A stretch of 64,000 nt of DNA from contig DF237121.1 of NCBI GenBank assembly GCA_000708835.1, positions 97,260 through 161,259 on the forward strand. The letters are read 5' to 3'. This document shows positions 47,642 to 58,800 of this stretch, in pieces. The notes beneath the pieces were generated by a model. The model searched no databases and was not told the origin of the DNA. It saw only the letters and a program-made list of their open reading frames with translations. Each line of letters begins with the position of its first letter. The stretch's first letter is position 1. A program made the translations under genes and the position numbers. Origin of the DNA: Klebsormidium nitens. Its lineage: Eukaryota; Streptophyta; Klebsormidiophyceae; Klebsormidiales; Klebsormidiaceae.

Positions 47642-48884
47642 CATTGGGCCAAACGTGCGTTTGAAGAAGGATTTGGCGGCCTGAAGGTCATACTTGCACG
47701 TATGCGGTCAGCTGAAAACCCTCCTAGGCTCCAATTGCTTTTAGAGTGGATTTTGTGTACTCGGTCAAATCAGGGAACACATGATACGACTGCTCCAAAG
47801 GGTAGCCAACGGAGCCAAAATGCGAACATTGATGTAGTCCGGCTTTTGGCGTTGACATGTAAAGCTGGCCGAGCCAAACCTGTTTAAACAGTGCTAGAGA
47901 CTTTCAAGTTTGTCCCGGACCAACCCTGAGGGGGCTAACTCACTGGCACGTGCAACTAATCAACTCAGGCCCAGGAAATTATAATGAATAAGTTAGCTGG
48001 CTTGAGCGGCCTGCCCCGGCCTTCTTCTTGAAGCACGCGTTGATTACCTAATTGCCTTTCATCAGCCATGCATGATCCGCGTGCTGCATAGATGATCCAT
48101 GATTGCTTTGATAACGATGTCGGAGCTTGGCAACCATCAATTTTCAAGATTCAATATATAGACGGCCCGGCGACGGCTGTCATGTCGTCGGGACTCGAAC
48201 TGAATTAGCCTGCATATAACCGGCGACCGTCATCGATCTGGCCATATGATGTGCATGCCGACAATGATTATCGTGCCACATATATACAGCTTACCGTCCA
48301 TGCATGACGGTTAAATCATATAGCGGCGGCTTGGATCCATTGCATGAACATACGTGTACCAAGGCTAGCTTAGTGCATGAATTGATCAAAGGCCCGCCGC
48401 CGCCTCGATTGTACGCCGGTATCCTGCGAGCGCACTGATGCTCATGCACTCGTCGCAATTGTTCGATCTCAGTGGCTCGGGACAGTTGATTAGTATCATC
48501 TAGTATATGACGCGGAATTAAACATTCCAGGTTGCAATTTGATGACTTTTTGACCTGCGCAGCTAGCGGCACCCGCTCGGGCCCAGGTCCGACCAAGACT
48601 CGGACTCATGACTACTTAAAGCCCGTCGATTGGAAAAGACGTCTTCCACGGACTAGATATAGATGGAGGGAACTTAGCTTTCTCGAGAGCTAGAGTAGAT
48701 GTGTTCTTGCTCCGAAAATCCTCTTGATCTTCAAACGTCGAGCTCATCATGCCCTTCTTGATTTGGTCGACAGAGGAGAGGTCTCAGCCGGTGGCCCCAA
48801 GATCGACGGCAATCCTACCCTTTAGGAACGTCGCATCTGCTCGTTTCAAGCGCCGACTTGCAGTATCGAAGGTGCTGCTTCGGG
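47642..48884. other. Intergenic between convergent LSM6 and transporter genes
   Basis: Holds the 3' UTRs. No further gene recognised. Confidence 0.6.
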
Positions 48885-51800
48885 TTACGACTTTAACTGC
48901 TTTGCAAGCTTTGGGGGACTCATGGGGCTGAGAACGCGGGCGAGCTCGCCGCGGTAAGGGTTCTGCGAGTGCAAGAACGTGGCAATGCCAACAACCCTGC
49001 ACAGGTTCGAAGATTAGCATCAGTCTGCGCTTCTGGTTTAATCGTGAAACCCTTCTCTCTACAACTAGAGACGGGGCGATAGAAAGGGCCATCAGACGAG
49101 TAGTTACACAGTTCTTGGCTGACTAATCGATACCAAGAAGTAAGCGCCACCTACACGGTTTTGAAAGTCCAATTATCGTGGCACTGCTTAGGAAGAACGC
49201 CTTCAAACTCTGCAGCCCTCGCTTCGTGAGTAGGATCTCGAAAATGCCTTGCTGCACATCGCACCGAAAGACCCAAGGCGATCGCAGCGTAATCAGGCCC
49301 TAAGTGCCCGTTAGTTTCAGGCTCTAACCAGGCTTTTTTAAGGAACTCCGAATGCTGAGGAAGATTTCATCTTTCTATTCCGGTGCAATATACATATATC
49401 GTCTTATTGTTGGGCATTTGGACTCTTTGAACCGTAAGACGACGACCGCAACTTCAATTGGTGTAACCCTCCTGTACAATCTATGATGCATGTTTGCCGT
49501 CCACCCCAGACATCAAAAGCTTCTTGTCAAATCACTCAAAAGGGGGATTATAATAGACCCCAGAATGCGGTAAGAGTGCAACATCTTGAATCACAAGAGC
49601 AGTTTCGCATACTTCGCGATCATTTGCAAGATTCCAGTCATCTCGGAGCTACAAGAGAACGATACAGCAAAACAAGCAACGTTTCAAGTGACAAAGTCTT
49701 GTCAGCATTAGACCAGCAACATATCTCCCAACAAATGAGAGCTATGGATAGACACTCACGCTGACCCCAAGACAAACGGCACCGTCAGCTTGAACCCGAA
49801 GAGGGGAATCGACAGAAGAGTTGTCAGAAGCATTGCCACGGACGTCGAGTAGACCTTGACGATGTTGTCCGCAAATTTCATGACCAAAGACACGGCAATT
49901 CCGCTGCACGAGAGAAAATCAAGCGTCGATGAGCACGCGGACCGCGGAATAACGGAATGGTCACAGACGTCGTAAACAGTTTGACGATGTTGTCCGCAAC
50001 TTCATGACAAAAGAGACGGCTGGCCGCCCGACATGGAAAAATAGGCGTCGGTTAGCAAGCGGATAGCGCAAAAACGGGATGATAACAGAGGTTGAGTACT
50101 CCCTGACGATGTTGTTCGCAGACCTCATGACAAAAGGCACGGCTCCGCTGACACATGGAAGCAACAAGCGCCAGCTAGTGAGCGGACAGCTCAAACACGG
50201 AATGGCCAAGAACGTCGAAAACATCTTGGCAAAGTAATCTTTCGTGACAAGAGAAAGGGGGATTTCCGCTGCGCAGGCAAGGAGATGAATCAGCTAGCAG
50301 ACGGACCGCGGAAACAGCGGATAAAATTGAGGGGATCAGGAGTTGCAGAGTTCCGCTCCGGAGTCGACGTCGAAAGATCAGCGCTCCAGATGCTCCTTTT
50401 GTGCTCAAAACATCGGCGCCCCAGATGCTCCGTTTGTGCTGGGTGCCTTGCAGTTTACCAAAACAACTGACTCTACAATGTCGATGGTTTTCGACCCCAG
50501 GTTGAGCCTTGCAGACTCGAGTCTTATGAGAAGAATGGAGGCTAGCGCCGCGGTTTCAACGTCGCGAAGTTCTGCGATCGGCCTGCTAAGGCCTCGGTAG
50601 AGTCAAGGGCAAGTTTTAAGATTGTCGAGAGACGTGCGTCCAACTGAATTGAATGCTAACCATGGAACGTCCTTCTTATCAAGGAGCAAACCGAGCAAAC
50701 CGTGACGTCGTGGATTATAGGGTGGTATGCTTGAAACGCAGCGAATCTTCAACATGGAAACGTCCAGCACCGTCCAACCCTTGGTCAATATGCGCCTGTT
50801 TCGATGTGTCGGACGGAAAGCTGGCTCCTGGCTCCTTCCTTACCGGGACTATGAAGCTGAAACACTCTCCATTTAAAACATTGTTTCTCTTCATCCCCAA
50901 AAAAGTAGCTTCGCCAGTCAAAGGCAACACACTGAAGTTTGCCCTGCGTCCTGCTTCGCACTGTGCTCATCCAAACTCCTTCAGGCGAAAGCGAGGGGAC
51001 AAGCATTTTGAGGAAACACTCATTATGGTCAATCCAAACATGAAAGGAAAGTGACTCACCTCAGCGCGTGATGCATCATATATATATGTACGATCATGAC
51101 GACCGTGAATCCCGTGTAAACGTGGAGGAAGACCTTCTTCCGGAAGTTTTCCGCATCAGGTAGCCATAGGATCCCTTCTAACAAGATGCCGAATGCGTAC
51201 AGCTGAAACATAACGTTGGAGTCTGAAAGAACCAACTCACCTCAGTGCATGGTTCACAATCATAACGACCGTGAACCCCGTGTACCCGTGGAAGAAGCCC
51301 TTCTTCCGGACGTTCTCCGCGTCGTACGCAGCCACTAGGATCCCGTTGAACAGGATCCCAAACGCGTACAGGTAAAAGTTTTGCACGTGGATGCTCCGCT
51401 GTATCCGCCGCTTGATGATCAGTTCGGTGTAGACCCCCGCGGCGCCGCTCAGGATGGCCATCAGAACCGCCATAAGCAGGCCTGGAAACGAGACGCGTAT
51501 GTCAGACTCCAATTTCTTGCTGACGTCACCCTGACATGTGGCAGGTACCCAATCTCCACCGGCAGCCCGGCTTTCTGAGCAGGCCATGTGGCAGACGGAA
51601 AACTTCCCTTTTCTGGACATTGCGTTTGTTTTCCCCTTTATTCCCAGTATGTTTCTGCTTTTTCTTCGTCGTCTCTGTTGCTCAACTTGGCCTTTCCGAT
51701 TCGTGATTCTCCCGATGCGGGCTTTGAGGTGAGGCAAATTTCGTAAGAGAATCGAAATCACTTTCCTCGTAACGGATTGTGACGGGGAGCTGCAACAGGC

Positions 51801-54800
51801 TTCACCAGTTGTAGCAGTTTGGCCGCCCGCTTTCCGGTGGGAAACGAATCTCTGCGGAGCTTGTGATCTCCTCAGCATGGACTTCTTTCCACTTGGGGAC
51901 GCACTGACGGCGCAGAGGAAACATTCGCACGCGGTGCTTAACTATGGCCACCAGCAGGTCTGGAACGAACACACGTGCTTTCCGGTCTGCGTCAACCGGA
52001 ATGTATGCTCTTCTCAGTATTTTGATTGAACCGGCACCGAAAAAGTCTTGGAAGCACTAGCTTCGGAAGCCGGTACGTTCCACGAGTACTACCACGTTGA
52101 CTGGATTGTTTCTGAAGGGCTTTGCTTACTGCAGAAAGTCCCACAGTCACGAAAGGTGGCTGAACCCGCTGCCTTTCTGACGAGGACTACATGCGAAAGG
52201 GACCATCCAGTTGAAATGTAGGAAGTATGACAAAGGCGTGCTTTCACCAAGCTCACCCGGCAACGATGTTTCGAAGACGCTTTCTGCGCCGCTGGTCAGC
52301 TGTGCCGTCGTGCAGCCCAGCGCGAGCAGCAGAAGCGCGGACCATTGAACGCTAGATAACCTGCGGTTAAGAGAAGCATTTCCGGGTCTGGATCGGGAGC
52401 TTTCCAGTTCAACAATTTTGATTGACGACATCAGCAGCAGCGCGGACTATCGCACGCTAAACAACCTGCAAGTAAACCGGTACTTCTCCTTTGACTTGGG
52501 AGCTAAGTTACTTGAGACAGGCGCGGCGAGGACGAGACGTATGTGAATCAAACTTTCTTAATCATTTCTGCGACCGTCGAAGGTAGGTGACATTGCCACG
52601 CTTTATAAGCGAATCGAAAAAAGCTCACCGTTTTCGCAGGAAGATACTGAAGAGGATTCCCGTCGTAATGACGTTCAGGTTCTTCAGAACCTGGTAGCTG
52701 GGGGGATCCACATAGATGAAGATGTAGTACTGCACGCAGAACGTAGCTGTGTCAGGTAGACGTTATTGTTCTACTGCATGTTGTTCCCCTACGGCTTCAC
52801 TTTCGCGATCTGCATATGCATAGAACAGTGCGTGGAACGGAGAATGGCCTAGCCTTGTTCATTGGGTGGCTGTTCGTGTGCCAGTGAGCATGGATGATAT
52901 CGGACAAACGAACACGACACATGTGCTAGATAAAGGAGTTCGCTTGAGAGCTCAGTCTGGCTCCTGTGGCCCACACGATTGTACCGGACCAGTCGGTTTG
53001 GACATCTTGTTTTTGCCTTTCAGCCCGCTTTGCAATCTGTCTCGGTCAGTCGTTCTAACATCTGAGGACATTGGTTAAGTCACAACAGATGTGCCATTCA
53101 GACAACATAGGGAATCGTCCACTTGAGGTAAGCAATAGTGTTACCTCTAGCGCAATACAGCAGCATTTCCGAGGTCACTAGTATGGAGATCGCTCTTTGA
53201 ATCAATAAGAAAAGGTCTCCCATTGAATCCTCCTAAGCTTGACAAAGAAAAGCCCAGCCGTCGAAGCTTCCTACTTCAGATTTTTCTTTGTTTGAGGAAC
53301 TGTGCAAAAGACGTCACCTGAAGCATGTTTTTGACCAAGTACAGCAGCGCGGGTATCGGGTAAAGTAAAAGCTCGCCCCATGACGTCAGCAACCGATTGT
53401 CCTCTGTCACGCCCTCGACTTGCCACACCCGGGATAGAGTCACAACTGATATGCCGCACTTTGTCAACTCAACCTGCAGATCAGACATCATGCTGAGATG
53501 TGCGCTGATTGGCCCAAACAAACCTCGATGTTAAGCTTCAGTGGTGCTTCCTTTTGCTGAAGTTGTTGATTCTTTTCCTGGTGGTCTGCATATGGGGACT
53601 TAGAGGAGCCTTCTTCAAGTTGAGCTAGAAACGTCACTGGTTGGTATCAGCCATCAAAGGTCGGCTCGTGACCTGGTACTCCTCTTAGCACTGGGAGATC
53701 TGGCTGAGAGCAGGCTGAGAGGCTTGTCAGCTGTTCACATCGCATCAAGTTGAATTTCCTCAAGATCATCCTTAAGTTGCTAAGACCTTTCAACAAAGGT
53801 TGGACATTTCACTATTTATTCTATGCCGGTGGAAGCATGGCACTGGAAGAAAGCTCATTGCAAGACGGTTCCGTTTGTCAAAGCCTGCCATTCGGCATAA
53901 AACGAGCCTAGGCGTTGGAGCTCCTGTATAATCTCATCTTGACTGTATGCTCATCTGCCGATTAGGTTCGGTAGGGCCTCACGTTGAGGCCTGTCATGCC
54001 TGTCTCACAAAGTTCGTACAACGACCTAGGGATAGTCCTTGAAGGAAGGCCAAGTCACCCAGCTCTTCTGAAACAAAGTAGAAGGTCATAGTTCGTTCAA
54101 ATTACGGCAGAAAAAGCTCACCATCAAGTTTGCAGTGCTGACGCTGTAGTCATACTGCCCTGCCTTTTTGCTGAACGCGATGAAGATGCCTTGGGAGCTT
54201 GTGAGGACTGTGAGGGCAACAATCACCGCAGCTCTGCAATACAAGCCCCACCACTTCTGAGCCTTCAAATCTTCTACAGCCTATCGCAAGCAACCTCCTA
54301 GTTCTAGTGTCATCTATTGTGACGAACTTTATTGACAGTACTGGACCAACTCATCTTTGATTTTAGGAGGACTCTCCGAAGAGGTTGTGAATGAAAGCAT
54401 CAATGAAACATGAGCAGGAAGCCTCGCTGGCTGCAACCATCAGCTGAGCAAAGTCACTGCAGCGTGTAAGATACCAAGACGTGATAGGCTATATGGTAAG
54501 CAATCTGCTGAGTTGCTAACTTTCTATCAATGCTGTCCTGGCTGCATCAACTTGCTTTGGAGCTGAATCCTGTTTACCAGTAATAACCTGTGCACCACTA
54601 ATCTTCACCTGTCAATTAGTGGTAGATGACTTACCTCACACCCCACGTAATAAGGACAGGCCGCTCCTTCTTCTCAAGGCTAATGCCTTTTCCCAAACCA
54701 TTTGGCAGCCCCAAGTCCCCCTTGCCTGGGTCTCCTCTCTCCAGATCATTGTCAGGAGCAGGATGGACCTTCCTGTAATCCGGCCCACTGTCCTTCCAGC

Positions 54801-54819
54801 GGGGCAGCAGGTCCCTCAT
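48885..54819 (-). CDS. Nucleotide-sugar transporter (CMP-sialic acid/UDP-galactose transporter-like, SLC35A type)
   Basis: Exons in transcript order: 54819-54635, 54233-54122, 53473-53318, 52729-52629, 52360-52257, 51481-51241, 49903-49760, 48996-48885. The 1155 nt encode 384 aa with all phases joined. A hydrophilic N-terminus of about 50 residues precedes some ten membrane segments. Family marks include VLTSSQGIF, PALLYLVKNMLQYYIF, PPSYQVLKNLNVITTGILF, SGAAGVYTELIIKR, NFYLYAFGILFN and MKFADNIVKVYSTSVAMLLT. Such proteins exchange nucleotide sugars for nucleoside monophosphates in the Golgi or ER membrane. It resembles the plant CSTLP/UTR group. The sugar carried cannot be told from sequence. 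A longer frame starting at 54268 is intron read-through, as an AG acceptor sits at 54234. Confidence 0.95.
49940..50335 (-). repeat. Three decayed tandem copies of the transporter exon at 49760-49903
   Basis: The word gatgttgtccgca of the real exon (49861) recurs at 49985 and 50108 and, more decayed, near 50230. The period is 122 to 124 bp. Each copy also carries the acceptor side and about 35 nt of upstream intron (gcggaccgcggaa-like). Together with the real exon they form a four-unit array. Confidence 0.9.
51056..51215 (-). repeat. Echo of the transporter exon at 51241-51481 (3' part)
   Basis: About 150 bp that repeat the donor, the coding 3' part and the gcgtacag segment of the real exon with roughly one change in five bases. 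It lies just downstream in the transcript. Confidence 0.9.
52430..52475 (-). repeat. Echo of the transporter exon at 52257-52360 (5' part)
   Basis: cagcagcgcggactatcgcacgct and the following aacctgc repeat the acceptor and first 35 nt of the real exon. Confidence 0.7.
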
Positions 54820-55852
54820 TGGAACCAGATGGGTTCTCACTTGTACCTCATTCAGTTGCCAAATCCCTCTTCTCCAGGTCAACGTCACTTGCAGACCTTC
54901 TTAATAAGCAGGGATGCTCAACCAAAGTTTCTGAGGAGCTTGTAAATCCGCCAAGATTCCACCATTCAGCTGCGTCAATCTTATGCAGCTGGCGTAAGCA
55001 GACTTTCCAAGTCAATTTAGCAGATGTAATTCAAACCAGCTGGCACTTTTCAGTTTCCGCGAGGGGGCTACAAGGAGTCTGCCTCGTTCAGAAGAGAGGG
55101 ACCAGCTAACCCCACTCTTGCCACCGGAACTCGGAAACCCGCACTAAATCTACACAACATCAGCACACAGCAAGTCGTTTTCTTGCATCTTGTAGCTCAC
55201 ATAATCCTCAAGAGCTAGACTGACGGATTGCGTGCACTCCCTACTGCTTCTGATCCTAAGTCTGCTCCTTGGTGCAAGAATGCTGAATTCAAGGCACATT
55301 GAAAGGCTCTGCTCTAGCCTCAGCATCGATCAGCAAGGGCTCAAGCGGCTGGAATATCTTGGAAAGGAGCAAACAATGGCAGCTATGTAGCTCCAGCTAG
55401 GCTGCTAAGAAATTAGGGTTCTGGTGAGATCCCCCGTTCCGTCGACAGTGGCTTTTCATGTTGATTGGTAACGCCACTGCCACTGGAACGCCGTACGTCC
55501 CATACACTCCTGGAAGCGTTACACGATGTACTTGGCAGAGCCATTCGACGCCTGACGTTCGAGACAGAGAGAACTGGTGAATACCTTGCATGAAAACCGA
55601 CTGGCTTTCTCAGATTTCAAGGTCATGGCTCGTCTTTCAGTTTCAATTGAGCGGCATCCACCCTGGTGAAAGGAAGACGTTCACAGAGCTTGAGAGCAGC
55701 TGCCGATAAGTCTTTGCAACAAGCTGAGCTGCGGGTCTCTTGAAGAGGCGGTGGAGAGGGATTGCGTGCACGCAGCTCATTGTGGGTGGCGAACTTGGAG
55801 GGCATTTGTTGACCAGTTTGTTGAGGAATCTTGAGAGGAGGGGCGGTAAAGC
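54820..55852. promoter_or_regulatory. Shared upstream region of the transporter and IFT46 genes
   Basis: About 1 kb separates the two divergent start codons. It contains both 5' UTRs and promoters. No specific motif can be claimed. Confidence 0.5.
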
Positions 55853-58800
55853 ATGGAGCAGGGCAGTTATTCGGAGCAATCCAGTCCAGGGTCCCAGGGA
55901 GACCGGCACATAGTTAAGGTACGCTCACAACCCCCACATTTGTGAATTCCATTGCAGTTTCTGGTCGGGATCAACATTCATATCAGGCAAGCTTTGAATT
56001 TGCATTTTGCTTCCACAATGAATGGCTCTATGGTGTGATAACCTCGTCATCATAAAGGCCCTGCATAGTGTTCCACTTTGCTCGGAGGTACTTTTAACGG
56101 CTTCTGTTCTGAGCTCCAGTGAAGCCTTTGATGAGCAATGTAAGGTGCTGCTGTAAGAACTTCAGTGATAGAAGGAGCTCCTGCATACTAATCTACTTTG
56201 TGACGAACTAATCTCAATGGCCTTTTTGATGAGCAATGATTATAATAGTAGGAAAGTCACTTGCTAATCTTATGTCACCAGCCGTGAGATCTGAGGTGCG
56301 GCCCGTCAGCAGAACTCAGAAAGCTGATGGCTTCAAGTTTGCTGAGACATGTCATACTCCTTGCATCATCGCTTTGGACGAATTTTTTTCCACCTTACAA
56401 TAGCTCCCCCCCCTGTTTGGAGTCCACAAAACAGCTCTAATCTGGAGATGTCCCGGAGCTGCACCCAAGACTGAGATAATTACAAGCTTATATCACAACT
56501 ACCATTATCTTGTGTGTTTCTCAAGGATAGCTTCCCCTGTCCTTCTGTCAATTGTTCAGAAGCAGCCCTTCATTTGGGGAAGTTTTGGAGCTGCCAGCCT
56601 CAGAATCATTTCTTCCCCCCCCATCCCTCACATTCAGAGGAGGCCCCGTAGAGCGGTACAAAGGGGCTGAGCAAATGAGAAGCCAGGCTAAAGTGTTCAT
56701 TGCAATCTGCCCCAATGACACTCCAGGTGCAAAACCAGCCGCACGATGAGGAGTTTGCTCTCAGCGAAGAGGAAAGTTCAGAAGATGGAGGCTCCGAGAT
56801 TGCTCCACAGCCCATGGCTCAGAGCAGGCAAAGTGAGTAGGCCCATCACTGATCTGAAGTCCATGCCTCATCAAGTTCATGTCAATCTTGTGTTTCTTTT
56901 TGAGTGTCTGGCTACACCCTTTCAACGTGCAACTTCTTCCACAAGAATGGGGACGTCAGGCGCTGTCTTTTGAGACCACTGCAGCTTGATGTTTGCCTTG
57001 CTTTTTCAACGAAAGTCAGGAAGCGTCAGCTTGGCTGACCCAAACTCCAGGCAGTAGCAGTAACCTGACTCTCAACATATTTACCAGCCTCATGACCATA
57101 ATTTGTGGTGTGGTATCAAATGAAGCCTAGCCACACCCAGATCTGGAATTTCAGGCTCCCCTGGTGCAAGTGATTGCACAGATATGTGCTTGTTTGTTTG
57201 CTTCAAAGTGGCTCTCGATGCTGCTCCAAAAGTGTGAGGTTGTGGACAGATACAAAGTCCACAACTGGAACTTGCATGGAGATGCTAAGGTAAGAAATGC
57301 GAGAACAAGTGAACAAAATGACAGCCTGCTGAGGCCAATGACCTGAAGCATCTTGAGTCAGCTAAGGAAGTATCTCTTATTGTAGCTCGCAGCTCCCTCC
57401 TGAGCGCAGGAAGGGACGCAGGAGAAAAAGCAGAACTTTATCTGAGGGGATGCTCAGACCTACAAGCCTGCTCAGGGTTCGATCCTCTTCCAGACACTCA
57501 ATGACAACAGAGAGCTGGCGGCAGAGACCTGTTCCTCTTCCTCATCCAAAACAGAGACGATATCCCACGCGACTGTTGGCAAGGTGCAGCTCTTTGCGAT
57601 AAAACCTGCCATTGGGTTCCGAGTGCTCTGACTTGGTTCCTGATCTTGGACCGTTCGATTGGCGACAAGGCAGGCATCCGACGGCCCAAGATCAGGGACC
57701 AGGCTGAGAGAATTTGCAACCCAATGGCAAATTGATGCAAACAGCTGTAAAGGACTGTAATGGGTGGGCGGCAAAGAGCAACTCCGAACTTTTATCTGAC
57801 TGCAGATAGCAGGGGCAGCATGCAGAGCAGGGGCAGCATGCAGAGCCCCCACTCTCAGGTGCACGAGAGGGACAGCTCCGACGGCGGCTACTCGCAAGCG
57901 CCGCCGCAGGGCCAGCGGTCCAGCAGTGCAGCTGGTTCCCAACGGCCAAGGTAAGGATACCAGGCGGACTGCAGATACTCGAATCTTGAGATATTCGAGT
58001 TGCAGCACTAAGGTCCGGTTTGAACATAAGGACTGCAGTGGGAAGCATCGAGCCTGGGGGTAGCGAACTGTGATCGGACGAGCTGCCATATTCGTTGTTA
58101 ACCAATCACGGCCAACATAATTTAGAAGGTAACGTCTGAAGCGTTCGTTTTTTAGATCTCTGAGTGGCAGCGCTGTGATCCTTGATTCTGCTGTCCGCTG
58201 ATACATGAGCAAACCTTCTGTCCAGCATAGATAGTTATACCGCTAACGGTGGCCTAGAGAGAGGCCGGTACTACAGGTGCACCGCTTCTGTTACTTCGTC
58301 TTTCTGGCTGTTGAGAGTGTCAACTACTTGTAGTTGCACTGCTTGAATTGATTCGTTGCTCAATATTGAACGCGTTAACTTCCCCTCCGCTTTCGTTTAT
58401 CATACCCTCCAAACTGGCACTAATCTGGGCATGCACGGAGCTTATCATTGTGTGAAGGCAGACGAAGTACAGAACGGCTTCATTCGATTCGACGCTTTCA
58501 CGGAGCAATCAAATGCAGATCGATCATGTCGCACTTGCATTTTGTAAAACAGAGCTGGAACTCTGCGTAGGAAAGATTGACATCATATTCTTTTCCAGCA
58601 ATGGGAGGGTCTTCCGGGGTTGCTTACCGGGAAACCAGTCCAGGAACGAAGTCTCGCAATGTTAAGGACCTTCGATTGCGCCAATACCAACCTGAAGCCG
58701 CCCCTTCCACCCCCAGCAATGGAAGGCCATCCGGCTCCGCCTATCGAGCCCCCAGTTCCGGAACGGAACCGAGCGAAGATCGACACGAACCGGACACGGC

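Noticed and set aside
50653-51054. 133-codon plus-strand frame
   Set aside because: It lies within a transporter intron and has no recognisable features.
51482-51878. Upstream extension of the open frame over the transporter exon
   Set aside because: It is read-through into the intron. The exon begins at 51481 after tttccag and joins the previous exon in phase.
54086-54268. Apparent start of the transporter at 54268 (MKAQKWWGLYC...)
   Set aside because: The first 11 codons are intron. An AG acceptor at 54234 joins in phase to the exon at 54819-54635, and that gives a whole 384-aa model.
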